Assembly (NCBI GenBank): GCA_937958105.1
Contig: CALFXJ010000062.1
Location: 1 to 38,068, forward strand
Origin: an uncultured Cellvibrio sp.
Lineage (GTDB): Bacteria > Pseudomonadota > Gammaproteobacteria > Pseudomonadales > Cellvibrionaceae
Direction: 5' to 3'
DNA length: 38,068 nucleotides
Part shown: positions 16,270-24,626 of the stretch, in pieces
Numbering within the stretch: the stretch's first letter is position 1
Layout of the letters: every line of letters starts with the position of its first letter
Translations under genes and position numbers: made by a program
The notes under the pieces: model-generated
What the model was told of the DNA's origin: nothing
Seen by the model: only the letters and a program-made list of their open reading frames with translations
Databases searched by the model: none

Positions 16270-16783
16270 AATCATCGCCCTCATTGCACTGGCGGTTGTG
16301 CTGGGACTGGTGAATGGCTCAATCGTCGCCAAAGAAAAACATCTTGCCGAAGGCCAGGTGGTCTATCTGGAACTGGCACCAGTAGACCCGCGCTCACTGA
16401 TGCAGGGCGACTACATGGCATTAAATTTTCGCGTGGGCCAACAGGTCTACGATGCATTGCCAAAATCCGAACACTATCGCGGCTGGAACCGCGGCGTCGA
16501 TGCCAGCGATGGCTATGTGGTGGTACACCTGGATGACAATCGCGTGGCCAGTTTTCAACGCCTGGACGACGACACCCCGCTGGCGGACAACGAATTAAAA
16601 CTGCATTACCGTGTCCGCAACGGCGAAGTAAAATTTGCCACCAACGCTTTCTTTTTCCAGGAAGGCCACGCGCAGCCATATGAAGCGGCGCGCTACGGGG
16701 AGTTCCGTGTGAATGACCAGGGCCACGTCTTGTTAGCCGCGATGTTTGATGAACAGCTGCAAAAAATTCAGCCAGAGGATTAA
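16259..16783 (+). CDS. GDYXXLXY-motif protein
   Basis: A 174-residue protein with one N-terminal membrane segment or signal (about residues 5-22) and a periplasmic beta-rich domain. The family motif appears as GDYMALNF at about residues 50-57, preceded by LAPVDPRSLMQ. It closes the DUF2157-DUF4401 operon. The stop overlaps the stop of the opposite-strand gene by 4 bases (TTAA), so the operon ends exactly against the AT-rich block. Confidence 0.88.
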   Translation: MNNKIIALIALAVVLGLVNGSIVAKEKHLAEGQVVYLELAPVDPRSLMQGDYMALNFRVGQQVYDALPKSEHYRGWNRGVDASDGYVVVHLDDNRVASFQRLDDDTPLADNELKLHYRVRNGEVKFATNAFFFQEGHAQPYEAARYGEFRVNDQGHVLLAAMFDEQLQKIQPED

Positions 16784-17505
16784 GCTGTTTTCAGTTTTTG
16801 AATAAGTGCGAGTGTTTCAGGTGAATATTCAATATCGATGAAGGACAGGAATTCATCGAAGAGTTCGAATTTCATTTTGTGAAGAAGCTCTCTGCTATAG
16901 GGATTTTGGCGATCTGGGTAATGTAAGGAGCTAAAACTCCACTCGATATTCAACGTATATTCTTTCCCAAGAGAGAAAAGCGCTCCAAGCGTGGGAGCCT
17001 CAGCTCCGTCGACCAAATCCAGCTGTACTTGTAGGCCATCAAGCACGGGCCTAGTTATCGTCTTCGCCAAAAAGTTATTGCTCGCTGATGGCCACTCATC
17101 ACCCTTTGTCTGTTCGTAATCACTAAAATCTGCATGAATAACCTGTAAATGATGTTCCTGAAAGGTCTCGGAGTTTAGACTGAACAGGCTATCAGCGTCT
17201 TTCAGGGTATGCTTCAAAACACTGACAGTCATATAACATGAAGCAATATTGTCATGTGTTCTTTCGCATTCGTATTTCCATTTTTGAACTGCCAATCTGG
17301 TGAATGTAAATCCTTGCTCTCCGAGGGGGCGCCAATCGCGGGTATTAACATTTCTGTAATCTCGCCTGGGAGATACATCATCCACCTTATCAGTATTATG
17401 CGGCACCACCGGCAATCGCAGCGTTAATTCGCAATCGTCGAATTGATAGGTTACAAAGTCACCAACGGAAAATTGTGGCCCAGTTATATTTTCCGGAAAA
17501 ATCAT
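16780..17505 (-). CDS. Unrecognised protein, second gene of an AT-rich pair
   Basis: A 241-residue soluble protein with no signal peptide, membrane helix or motif I recognise. It begins MIFPENITGPQFSVGDF and looks like mixed alpha/beta with a helical C-terminus. The start at 17503-17505 overlaps the upstream stop (ATGA), with a GGGAG about 10 bases before it; a longer reading from 17598 would overlap the upstream gene needlessly. GC content is far below the neighbours (one sampled 60-base line is about 37 percent). The overlap implies that the two products work together. Confidence 0.72.
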   Translation of the reverse strand: MIFPENITGPQFSVGDFVTYQFDDCELTLRLPVVPHNTDKVDDVSPRRDYRNVNTRDWRPLGEQGFTFTRLAVQKWKYECERTHDNIASCYMTVSVLKHTLKDADSLFSLNSETFQEHHLQVIHADFSDYEQTKGDEWPSASNNFLAKTITRPVLDGLQVQLDLVDGAEAPTLGALFSLGKEYTLNIEWSFSSLHYPDRQNPYSRELLHKMKFELFDEFLSFIDIEYSPETLALIQKLKTA

Positions 17506-18623
17506 TTGAGGCGGCTCCCGATAGATATTAATACACTGAGAAACGTTGCCTTGCTGGATCGAAGAACTTCTGGCTGAGCAGTGACCTTTTGAGTCCAACT
17601 AACGCTGCCCAATCCTTCTAGATTTTTAATGAGATAACGTCGGGTTATTTTTTCATATCCTGTAGGGCTGGGTAGCTGTCCAATTTGCTTTAACAGCGCT
17701 TGTTTCTGTATAGCAATAGCCATCAACGCAACCTTATCGCCATCATATGTAATAAATTCTCCGTTTAACTGTGCCTTTCTTTGCGTCAAATCATTCATCA
17801 GTGACGATAAGTTGACTCTTGCATTGCGAAACCGAAAGCTATGCTTTTCAAGGCCACCCTGTACCTTTTTAAGGGCATGCGATAGCACCGCTGCACCTGC
17901 GCCGTCAACTAGCCACGCCACGGATTTCTTTTGATTATGCTTCAACACATCAGCTAATTCATTAATGATGCTTCGGGTTTTGTCAGAAAGACGATTTGAG
18001 CGAGATATGCTCAAGTCATTAGCTACAAACTTAGGATTAAAAAACACTACTGCTTTATTACCGAGACTTGTTACCGCAGATTCCATAGCTTCCTCTGGGG
18101 ATGCAGAAGCCTGACTGATCAATACTAGCCGTCCGTCAAGATCGCGCTTCTGAACTTTTCCTATCCGTCGACTTTTATATTCATACAGACCACCTTCCGA
18201 GTTATTGCTTTCATGCAAAACCTGAACCTCAGAAATATAAACCGTAGGGCACACATCTCCAGCGTTCTGATGTATATGGTAAAAAACCCGGACGTTTTTG
18301 GTAACCAGAGAACATTCCTGTTTACCTGCCATGGCGTTATTAAGCGTGCGCACCTTCTGCATCTGTGCGTTATGCCGGGCAGTTGAAGCGTTGCCTTGAG
18401 GCAGAGGGATATGTGGAATGGTATTGGGGCGCGCAAGCACTTTCAGGTTTTCTATATCCCGAATAATGACCTGACCATCGTGTGTGGTCGGATCAACAGC
18501 GCAGAAGAAATCTATAAATAGGCTGGAATGAATCTTCACCGGCTTGCCGGTCTTACCCGTGGTTCTTTCCGAAAAGAAGACGTAACCAGCGATATCCTTG
18601 ATGTGAAACGGGGTGTTCAGCAT
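17502..18623 (-). CDS. Unrecognised protein, first gene of an AT-rich pair
   Basis: A 373-residue soluble protein with no recognised domain, no signal peptide and no clear membrane segment. Visible features are a beta-rich first third, SPEEAMESAVTSLGNKAVVFF and WLVDGAGAAVLSHALKKV in the centre, and a basic C-terminus. AAGGA lies 6 bases upstream of the ATG and a plausible sigma-70 promoter lies at 18661-18689. The base composition is AT-rich compared with both sides, which points to recent acquisition. An effector/immunity or defence role would be a guess from layout alone. Confidence 0.75.
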   Translation of the reverse strand: MLNTPFHIKDIAGYVFFSERTTGKTGKPVKIHSSLFIDFFCAVDPTTHDGQVIIRDIENLKVLARPNTIPHIPLPQGNASTARHNAQMQKVRTLNNAMAGKQECSLVTKNVRVFYHIHQNAGDVCPTVYISEVQVLHESNNSEGGLYEYKSRRIGKVQKRDLDGRLVLISQASASPEEAMESAVTSLGNKAVVFFNPKFVANDLSISRSNRLSDKTRSIINELADVLKHNQKKSVAWLVDGAGAAVLSHALKKVQGGLEKHSFRFRNARVNLSSLMNDLTQRKAQLNGEFITYDGDKVALMAIAIQKQALLKQIGQLPSPTGYEKITRRYLIKNLEGLGSVSWTQKVTAQPEVLRSSKATFLSVLISIGSRLK

Positions 18624-18660
18624 AACAAGTCCTTATGCGATATGGGGTAACAAGCTCACT

Positions 18661-18689
18661 AGAATAGCGGCGGGCGTGCTACCGGACAA
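18661..18689 (-). promoter_or_regulatory. Putative sigma-70 promoter of the AT-rich pair
   Basis: On the minus strand TTGTCC and TATTCT are separated by 17 bases, 4 of 6 matches to each consensus hexamer, about 38 bases upstream of the ATG at 18623. Confidence 0.45.
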
Positions 18690-18768
18690 GCGTTTAAATC
18701 ATCCCTTTATTGATATGTGATCCGCATCAATGCTGGCGGAGTCAGCCGGTAATCGGCCGAGGTATCGT

Positions 18769-19332
18769 TTAAACCACCAGACGTCCGCGAAATCCGCGTG
18801 AACTGTAATATGACTGCGCGCCGTTGTGATAGATAAACACGGTGCCGTAGCGGTAATCGCCGAAGATCGCGCCGCCGAGTTTGCGGATTTGCGGTGGGGT
18901 TTTCAGCCAGCTGGAGGTTTTTGTATCGAAGTTACCCAGCTGTTGCAGTTCGCGATATTGTTCTTCGTTGAGCAGCTCAACGCCCATGGCTGCGGCCATG
19001 TCGATAGCATTATTTTCGGGTTTATGTTCTTTGCGTGACTCCAGACCTTCGCGATCGTAGCAGCTGCTTCTGCGACCTTTAGGACTTTCCGCCGCGCAAT
19101 CGACAAAGATAATTTCGCCGGATTTTTTATCATAGCCAACCACATCCGGTTCGCCACCGGTTTTTTCCATTTCCTTGAGCGACCAGAGTTTATCCGTACT
19201 GGTTTCCAGCTTTTTCTGCACATCGGCCCACGCCAGGTTTTTATGGCGGTTCATATGTTTTTCAAAACGTGCTTTCAATGTCTGCAGCAGTTCATCGCGC
19301 TCAGCGGATTTCAGTGATTTTTTACTTGCCAT
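18769..19332 (-). CDS. DUF4256 family protein
   Basis: A 187-residue soluble protein. VQKKLETSTDKLWSLKEMEK, GGEPDVVGYD and FVDCAAESPKGRRSSCYDR fit the DUF4256 family, as does the C-terminal YGTVFIYHNGAQSYYSSRGF. No activity is known. I use the ATG at 19330-19332, with GGGAG 5 bases upstream, rather than an in-frame ATG 18 bases further up that lies before that ribosome site. It follows the yjdM gene on the same strand, with a terminator and a hairpin in the gap. Confidence 0.87.
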   Translation of the reverse strand: MASKKSLKSAERDELLQTLKARFEKHMNRHKNLAWADVQKKLETSTDKLWSLKEMEKTGGEPDVVGYDKKSGEIIFVDCAAESPKGRRSSCYDREGLESRKEHKPENNAIDMAAAMGVELLNEEQYRELQQLGNFDTKTSSWLKTPPQIRKLGGAIFGDYRYGTVFIYHNGAQSYYSSRGFRGRLVV

Positions 19333-19363
19333 ATGTTCTCCCTCGGTCATTTATGTGCGGAGT

Positions 19364-19397
19364 GTTGATGAAGCCACTGACGGCTGGCTTCATCAAC
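19364..19397. repeat. Perfect 12-bp inverted repeat
   Basis: GTTGATGAAGCC (19364-19375) and GGCTTCATCAAC (19386-19397) flank a 10-base loop. There is no T-run on either side. It lies between the DUF4256 start and the yjdM terminator, so it may be a leader hairpin or operator for DUF4256. Confidence 0.7.
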
Positions 19398-19410
19398 GGC
19401 CGGATCAGAT

Positions 19411-19433
19411 AAAAAATTTCGGCTTACTAAGCC
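19411..19433 (-). terminator. Terminator overlapping the yjdM stop
   Basis: On the minus strand GGCTTAGTAAGCC forms a short stem that contains the stop codon TAG and is followed by GAAATTTTTT, a weak-to-moderate intrinsic terminator. Confidence 0.6.
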
Positions 19434-19765
19434 TTTTTAACAAACTCGGATTTAAGTTTCATTGCGCCGATTCCGTCGATCTTGCAGTCGATGTCATGGT
19501 CGCCTTCCACCAGTCTGATATTCTTGACCTTGGTCCCGACCTTCACCACCAGCGATGATCCCTTCACCTTCAGATCTTTGATTACGGTGATAGTATCGCC
19601 ATCACTCAGCAAGTTGCCGTGGGCGTCCTTTACCACAAGTCCGGTTTCGGCAGCGTCGCCTTCCCCGGGCTGCCATTCATGGCCACACTCCGGGCAGACG
19701 AGCATCCCGCCGTCTTCGTAGGTGTATATGGAATTGCAGCTGGGGCAGGCAGGCAGACTACTCAT
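19427..19765 (-). CDS. yjdM: Zinc-ribbon protein YjdM (PhnA family)
   Basis: A 112-residue cytoplasmic protein. The N-terminal zinc ribbon uses Cys7, Cys10, Cys24 and Cys27 (PACPSC and LVCPEC), and the C-terminal domain contains GLVVKDAHGNLLSDGDTITV and DCKIDGIGAMKLKSEFVKK, both highly conserved in YjdM. The length equals the E. coli protein within one residue. The older name phnA (phosphonate) is not supported by biochemistry; the true role is unclear. The start at 19765 is supported by AGAGAG upstream and by the family length; a longer reading adds 40 unlikely residues. Confidence 0.93.
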   Translation of the reverse strand: MSSLPACPSCNSIYTYEDGGMLVCPECGHEWQPGEGDAAETGLVVKDAHGNLLSDGDTITVIKDLKVKGSSLVVKVGTKVKNIRLVEGDHDIDCKIDGIGAMKLKSEFVKKA

Positions 19766-19962
19766 GTCAAAACTCTCTTTGATTGGCGCTCGCAGGCCTT
19801 GCGGCAACAGGAGCGAATGCGGAATAAACCTGTGCCGGAGCCGCATACGCAGCACCGGCAACGTGAAAGGGGAGGAATGTAACAAGGGCAGCTAACGATT
19901 ACAACTTAAGGCCCCAGACAACTGACTGATCACTGACAGCCAGCGCCCAGGGATATTTTCTT

Positions 19963-20385
19963 TTATTCCCCGGCGTACTGGGCAAACACCTCTTCACCGG
20001 TAAGGCATTTGGTTTTTTCGGCAAGCGAGTAGAACGAGGGTTTGTGGTCGATGAAGATCTGCTCCGATATCACCCAGTGATTGTCACCGCTGAACAAGCC
20101 GACCGGGATCGCATAAAAATTTTCCTGTTTAAGTCGATAAAACAGGTGTGTGCCGCACTTCCGGCAGAAGCCTCGCTCAGCCCAGGGTGAGGAATCAAAG
20201 GTGGTGATATTTTCGTCCCCGTCAAAACTGACCTGGGTTTTGCATTCCACCGCAAACAACGGGCCGCCGCCCCATCGGCGACACATCTCACAATGGCAAA
20301 CCCCCACATGATTGTGCGACAGGGTTGCTTTGATGTGCACAGCACCGCAGAGGCATGCACCTTCATATTCGGTCCGGGATTCCAT
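19963..20385 (-). CDS. GFA family zinc protein
   Basis: A 140-residue protein of the glutathione-dependent formaldehyde-activating enzyme (GFA/CENP-V) family. All zinc cysteines are present: Cys11 and Cys13 (CLCG), Cys30, Cys32 and Cys35 (CHCEMC), and Cys74 and Cys77 (CRKCG). Many family members are not true formaldehyde enzymes, so the substrate is open. AGGAGG five bases before the ATG at 20383-20385 fixes the start; a longer version from 20430 would put this site inside the coding region. Confidence 0.9.
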   Translation of the reverse strand: MESRTEYEGACLCGAVHIKATLSHNHVGVCHCEMCRRWGGGPLFAVECKTQVSFDGDENITTFDSSPWAERGFCRKCGTHLFYRLKQENFYAIPVGLFSGDNHWVISEQIFIDHKPSFYSLAEKTKCLTGEEVFAQYAGE

Positions 20386-20532
20386 ATTTTCCTCCTGCAT
20401 CAGCGTGGATAGGCAATCCCACTTTAACAAGAGTTCCCTGAAAATAAATGTGGTGGTATGGCATTTTTTTGGATAAGCAGCGAAATCCTTATCGCACTGC
20501 CGACATTGTCCTCCCTGTGTCGAAAGCGGTAA

Positions 20533-21633
20533 TCAGCGGGTGACGTCGAAGTTGTAGGAAATCGTCAGCGAAAGCGACTTCATTTCGGACCAGCTGACAT
20601 CATCAAACCTGAGCCCGCTGTGCCACTTCCCACTGTTGATTTCAAATCCCAGGGTATCTTCTGTGGGCCAGACCATCAGCTTATAGCGGCTTCCGCCTCT
20701 GGTCGCAAAACCCGCTCCAATGCCCGCAAATTCATAACCGAACTGATGCTGGCCTTCGAAATGCAACGACCAGCTGTTCCACTGGTAACGGGAGTTCAAT
20801 CGATAACGGGGATCAATCTTCTGAGTAAATGAATCGCGATAACCTTGCCGGCCGGAAAACAGCGGATTAAAAAAAGCGTAGCCGTCCTCGCCATAACTTT
20901 TGCGATTGGTATTTGCCGTGGCGATGGTAAAGGGTGCATCTTTCCAGCGGATTTCTGTGAAGAGATCTTCCGCATGGACGTCCAGATACCAATTGGCCGT
21001 CGGTTGCCAGGCAAGCCGCAGATCAAAGGCTGCACCTTCACCGCGCGCGGTGTTGATATTTTCCCGCTTGAAGACAATATCGCGGTAGTAAAGATAATCC
21101 ACCGCCGCATCAACGCTGTATTGATCTTCAGAGAGCGCGGCAAATTGACCCGTGAGTCCGCCGGTCATCAGATGAGATGTCTTTAACCAGGTAACGCCTG
21201 CGGCAATGGTCACATCAGCGATCTCGCCACGATATCCCAACCGCAGCCCCTGGGCTGAAAAGCCGTTAATACGAATATCTACCGGCACGGATTCGCCGGG
21301 TGTCAAAGGCAGTTCGGCAGCAACGCGGCTGTAAAATTTCACCGCGTCTTCGTTGATGCGCAGATCCGCCAGCGAACGCTGTTGAACCGAGATTTCAAAA
21401 CCGGAATAGCGCGCACCCACTTCGAAGCGTCCGAGCACCCACTGACGTTCGCCATCTTCCATCGCAGTACCCCAGTCACCAATCGCGGTATCCAGCGGTT
21501 CAAACTCACTGACGAGATGGGTGTCGAAGTGCGTAAAGAGTTCTACATCAGCCTGAGCCGGTTTAACGGCGCTGCAGCAATAAAAAAGGGCGAGGCCGAA
21601 GCCCCACCCTGTAATCAAAGAAGCGTAGTTCAT
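20533..21633 (-). CDS. Putative outer-membrane beta-barrel protein
   Basis: A 366-residue exported protein with an N-terminal signal peptide (about residues 1-28, ending PAQA-DVE). The rest alternates short amphipathic strands rich in Tyr, Trp and Gly (GARYSGFEISVQQRS, NWYLDVHAEDLF, SLHFEGQHQFGYEF), as in outer-membrane barrels, ending SLTISYNFDVTR rather than in the usual terminal Phe. I recognise no family. The ATG overlaps the stop of the upstream lipoprotein gene (ATGA) with no clear ribosome site of its own, so it is translated by coupling and probably acts with that lipoprotein. Confidence 0.75.
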   Translation of the reverse strand: MNYASLITGWGFGLALFYCCSAVKPAQADVELFTHFDTHLVSEFEPLDTAIGDWGTAMEDGERQWVLGRFEVGARYSGFEISVQQRSLADLRINEDAVKFYSRVAAELPLTPGESVPVDIRINGFSAQGLRLGYRGEIADVTIAAGVTWLKTSHLMTGGLTGQFAALSEDQYSVDAAVDYLYYRDIVFKRENINTARGEGAAFDLRLAWQPTANWYLDVHAEDLFTEIRWKDAPFTIATANTNRKSYGEDGYAFFNPLFSGRQGYRDSFTQKIDPRYRLNSRYQWNSWSLHFEGQHQFGYEFAGIGAGFATRGGSRYKLMVWPTEDTLGFEINSGKWHSGLRFDDVSWSEMKSLSLTISYNFDVTR

Positions 21634-24203
21634 CAGAAGAGCGATTCGAAGATTTCCTCGTTACCGTTCGGGTAAACGATAACCGGGAAACCCCTGCGAT
21701 ATTCAACTTCGCCCACCTGTTCGCCGTTGAGCAGCGCTTTACCGGTCATATCGGTAAGATCACGGTGCGCATCAACCTGGGCCTGAATATTCAACTCGTA
21801 GCCCTGGCTGTTGAAGAAACGCAGGTTGATCACACCTGCTGCATCAACATCAGGCGAGCTGACCGCGATGGAGTAATCACCACCATTCCATTTCACGTTA
21901 GCCAGTGCACTGCCGCCTTTCAAGGCTGTGCGATTGACGGTAGCAGTAACCTGGGCGGCCTGCAGTTCAGGAATGTTGACTTTGACTGAAGCACTGAAGG
22001 CGGCCTTGGCGAAGTTGGTTGCGGTTTCCAGGTCGGGGAGTTGGTACCAGACGACTAAGTCAGAGTAGTTATAGCCCCAGTCACTTCCAGCATAGATTTC
22101 AATCCAATCAATATCGATTGCATTGGCCAGCTGAGTATTACCCGCAAACTCGTTCGCCAGCGCTGCGCGAGCTTGGTTCACAGCGATTTCGATTTGCTGC
22201 GCGGTCGCTTCTGATTCATAGGGCCCACCCGTGTAGTTGTGGGACGATATAAAAGAAGAACGCCCCGGCTGAATCCCCACAAAGAGGCCCCAGTTTTCCG
22301 TTTCGTCCAGATCGAAGCTCACAAAGCTCTGAATCACTGAACGATCTACCGGCGCCCACAGCTGATCGTTTCTTCCGCTGTAATCCGCCCAGGCAAACAC
22401 GTCAAAGGTCGAGGCGTTCTGCAGATCCATAGCTGCAGAGGCTGCAAAGCTGTGACCTTCCGCTGGCGTAAACTCACCGGCTATGCGGAAGTGTTTGATG
22501 GACAGCGGTGATGAACCCAGGCCTTCGACGTCAAAACCGGACACCAGTTTTACAGCCTTCAGGTCAACGCTTCCTTTAAAGCTCACACCGTCTCTGGCGA
22601 TGCTGACATCGCCGGCAAATTCAGCGGACTTGAAGTTGCTGTTGATCACCTCGGTTTCCAGTGATTCAACAGCTTTATCCAGTTCGAGATTTACGCGGAG
22701 TTTGTTCAGTGTCAGCGGATTATTTACGCCATCGCCCACGTGACCGGACAGGGTCATGGTGGTGGATGCCATCAGCCGGGCGAGGCTGAGTGAAAGGGAA
22801 CCCTCGTCTTCCGCCAGCGCCACAACAGAATCAACCGGCAGCGTGGTGTCCAGCACCAGATTGAATGATTTGTAGGTTTCCGCGGCGGCGCCCGCCACTG
22901 AACCAACGACGGATACTGTCAAACCGCCTTCGTTGGCGAAAGTCAGTTTCGCAGAACCAATCGTAGTGCCTTCATCAGTGATGGTCAGCGTGCGCTGATG
23001 TCCATCGGTGATGTAATCCTGCAGAGACGCACCGTTCTCTACGATAAAGCTGCTCACTTCATCGAGTGCCAGACCGACAAAGGCAAAATCTTCGTTACTG
23101 CCAAGGATGGTTTCAACGGCCTCTGCGTCTACACCAACAGCGTTGGTGATCTTGTCAGTGTCGAGTTCCTGCACCTGAGAAATCCAGGTCCGGGCCTGCG
23201 ACACGAATGCCTGGAACTTACCGATTTTTTCTTCCTGGGTTGCACCCTCATCAACCACCAGATCTTCGTCGTACTCCGGCTTCAGGCCGTCGCTGCCAGC
23301 AGCGTCGTACTGTGAAGTCTGGTTATTGATCGCTTCTACGGCACTGGCATCCAGCGTTACACGGCTGGCAACATTGCGTACGGCGTTAGACAGATCGGCC
23401 AGGTTCAGAGAGTCGGAGGCATCGCCCACCACGCCATCTTCCAGCGCACGGGTGAAGCTGTTCAGGCGCGATGTCAGGCCGGTGGTGTCACCGGTGGAGA
23501 ACAGAATCTCCGCCACAGCAGCGTTCATTATGGCGTACTGCGCCTGGGCACCGGTCGCACCTTCAAGCTGAGACAAGCCTCTGGACGGTGTCTTGGCGAT
23601 ATCAAAGCCCACTACCTGGCTCACTTCAGCGTTAGCCTGACGGGCAGCCTCTGCCAGTGATTTGGAGCTGTCGGCGATCAATGCCTTGGCGCGGTTGGCA
23701 GCCATGGTAGACCAGGCAGTAACCGAGGCGCTGACGGTATTTGCCGCTGAGGGTTTTTCCACGATGGCGGAGAGCACGAAATCGCTGGGGAGGTCGATCT
23801 CCTCCGCTTCTGCCGCACCGCCGCAGTTGCTCGCATCACACACCATCTTGGTGCCAGCAATGACGGAGACTTCCACTTCAATCAGCCCACCAGCGTAGGC
23901 GCTGGTCAGCTTCAGTTCATAACTGCCGTCAGCCTTGGTCTCGGTGGTGCCCACCGGATTGGCCAGTCGCTGGCCATTGGCATCAAGTTCATAGGCAGTA
24001 ACCTTCGCGCCCTTAAGAACGCCTTTAACAGCCACACCGGATACCGTTACCTCGGTATTGCTGCCACCGCCATTACCACCGCCCGGGTTGGTCACTGGCG
24101 GGTTAGTGCCCGAATCTTTAGAGCCGGAGCCACCGCTCCCACAGCCAGCAACAGCCAGAATGGCCGCAAGGGAAACCCAAAGTGTTGAGCGTTTTAACAA
24201 CAT
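21633..24203 (-). CDS. Large lipoprotein of unknown function
   Basis: An 856-residue lipoprotein. The signal peptide LWVSLAAILAVAGC provides a lipobox with acylated Cys21, followed by a Gly/Ser/Pro-rich tether (about 22-50). Residues about 53-120 (VSGVAVKGVLKGAKVTAYEL, then TETKADGSYELKL) look like a carboxypeptidase-regulatory-like beta-sandwich. A helical middle is followed by a long repeat-like beta region with alternating hydrophobic strands. The start at 24201-24203 is chosen because it opens directly on the signal peptide and follows GGGAGAAGAG; 32 further upstream codons are unlikely. It is coupled to a barrel-like gene, suggesting a surface or periplasmic complex. Function unknown. 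Confidence 0.85.
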   Translation of the reverse strand: MLLKRSTLWVSLAAILAVAGCGSGGSGSKDSGTNPPVTNPGGGNGGGSNTEVTVSGVAVKGVLKGAKVTAYELDANGQRLANPVGTTETKADGSYELKLTSAYAGGLIEVEVSVIAGTKMVCDASNCGGAAEAEEIDLPSDFVLSAIVEKPSAANTVSASVTAWSTMAANRAKALIADSSKSLAEAARQANAEVSQVVGFDIAKTPSRGLSQLEGATGAQAQYAIMNAAVAEILFSTGDTTGLTSRLNSFTRALEDGVVGDASDSLNLADLSNAVRNVASRVTLDASAVEAINNQTSQYDAAGSDGLKPEYDEDLVVDEGATQEEKIGKFQAFVSQARTWISQVQELDTDKITNAVGVDAEAVETILGSNEDFAFVGLALDEVSSFIVENGASLQDYITDGHQRTLTITDEGTTIGSAKLTFANEGGLTVSVVGSVAGAAAETYKSFNLVLDTTLPVDSVVALAEDEGSLSLSLARLMASTTMTLSGHVGDGVNNPLTLNKLRVNLELDKAVESLETEVINSNFKSAEFAGDVSIARDGVSFKGSVDLKAVKLVSGFDVEGLGSSPLSIKHFRIAGEFTPAEGHSFAASAAMDLQNASTFDVFAWADYSGRNDQLWAPVDRSVIQSFVSFDLDETENWGLFVGIQPGRSSFISSHNYTGGPYESEATAQQIEIAVNQARAALANEFAGNTQLANAIDIDWIEIYAGSDWGYNYSDLVVWYQLPDLETATNFAKAAFSASVKVNIPELQAAQVTATVNRTALKGGSALANVKWNGGDYSIAVSSPDVDAAGVINLRFFNSQGYELNIQAQVDAHRDLTDMTGKALLNGEQVGEVEYRRGFPVIVYPNGNEEIFESLF

Positions 24204-24341
24204 GTTTCTCTTCTCCCAGGAAATATGGACGATCCCATAAAAACGCCGCCGCCTCTGCAGCGATACAAAGGCGTCAAAGTTTATTTTCTGCACAATCATA
24301 AAAATGATTAATACGCCATAGAGTTAAGCCCATCTTCAGAG

Positions 24342-24357
24342 TGTGCGCCACGTCACA
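24342..24357. promoter_or_regulatory. Candidate CRP/Vfr site
   Basis: TGTGC-N6-TCACA matches the CRP consensus TGTGA-N6-TCACA at 9 of 10 bases. It lies in the 423-base gap between the divergent lipoprotein gene (139 bases away) and the secreted-protein gene (270 bases away). I see no gene or further clear element in the rest of this gap (24204-24626). Confidence 0.4.
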
Positions 24358-24626
24358 CCATAGAATATTTCGTCATAGGCGGTGACCGGTTTCACTGATC
24401 CAGCGGGGTGGTAAGAAAAGGAGCGAGGGGAAGAGCGGCGGCGGCGGAATCATTGAAGCTGTCGATAAACTTTTCATCCATGAAGGCCGGGAGGAAGGCT
24501 CTTATGCCAAGGCTTTTTTAACCCTCTGATTTCCTCGAGGTTCAAAGACTTGGTTTATAACTTGCGTATTGATGAGGGACCGCTTTGATGGCGCTAAAGC
24601 AATAACATCTTCAGGAGGATGTGGTC

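Noticed and set aside
16780..18623. Type VI effector-immunity assignment for the AT-rich pair
   Set aside because: There is no PAAR, VgrG, Hcp, MIX or toxin domain nearby; layout alone is not enough.
16780..18768. Integrative element boundaries (att sites, tRNA, integrase)
   Set aside because: No tRNA, integrase or flanking direct repeat was seen around the AT-rich pair.
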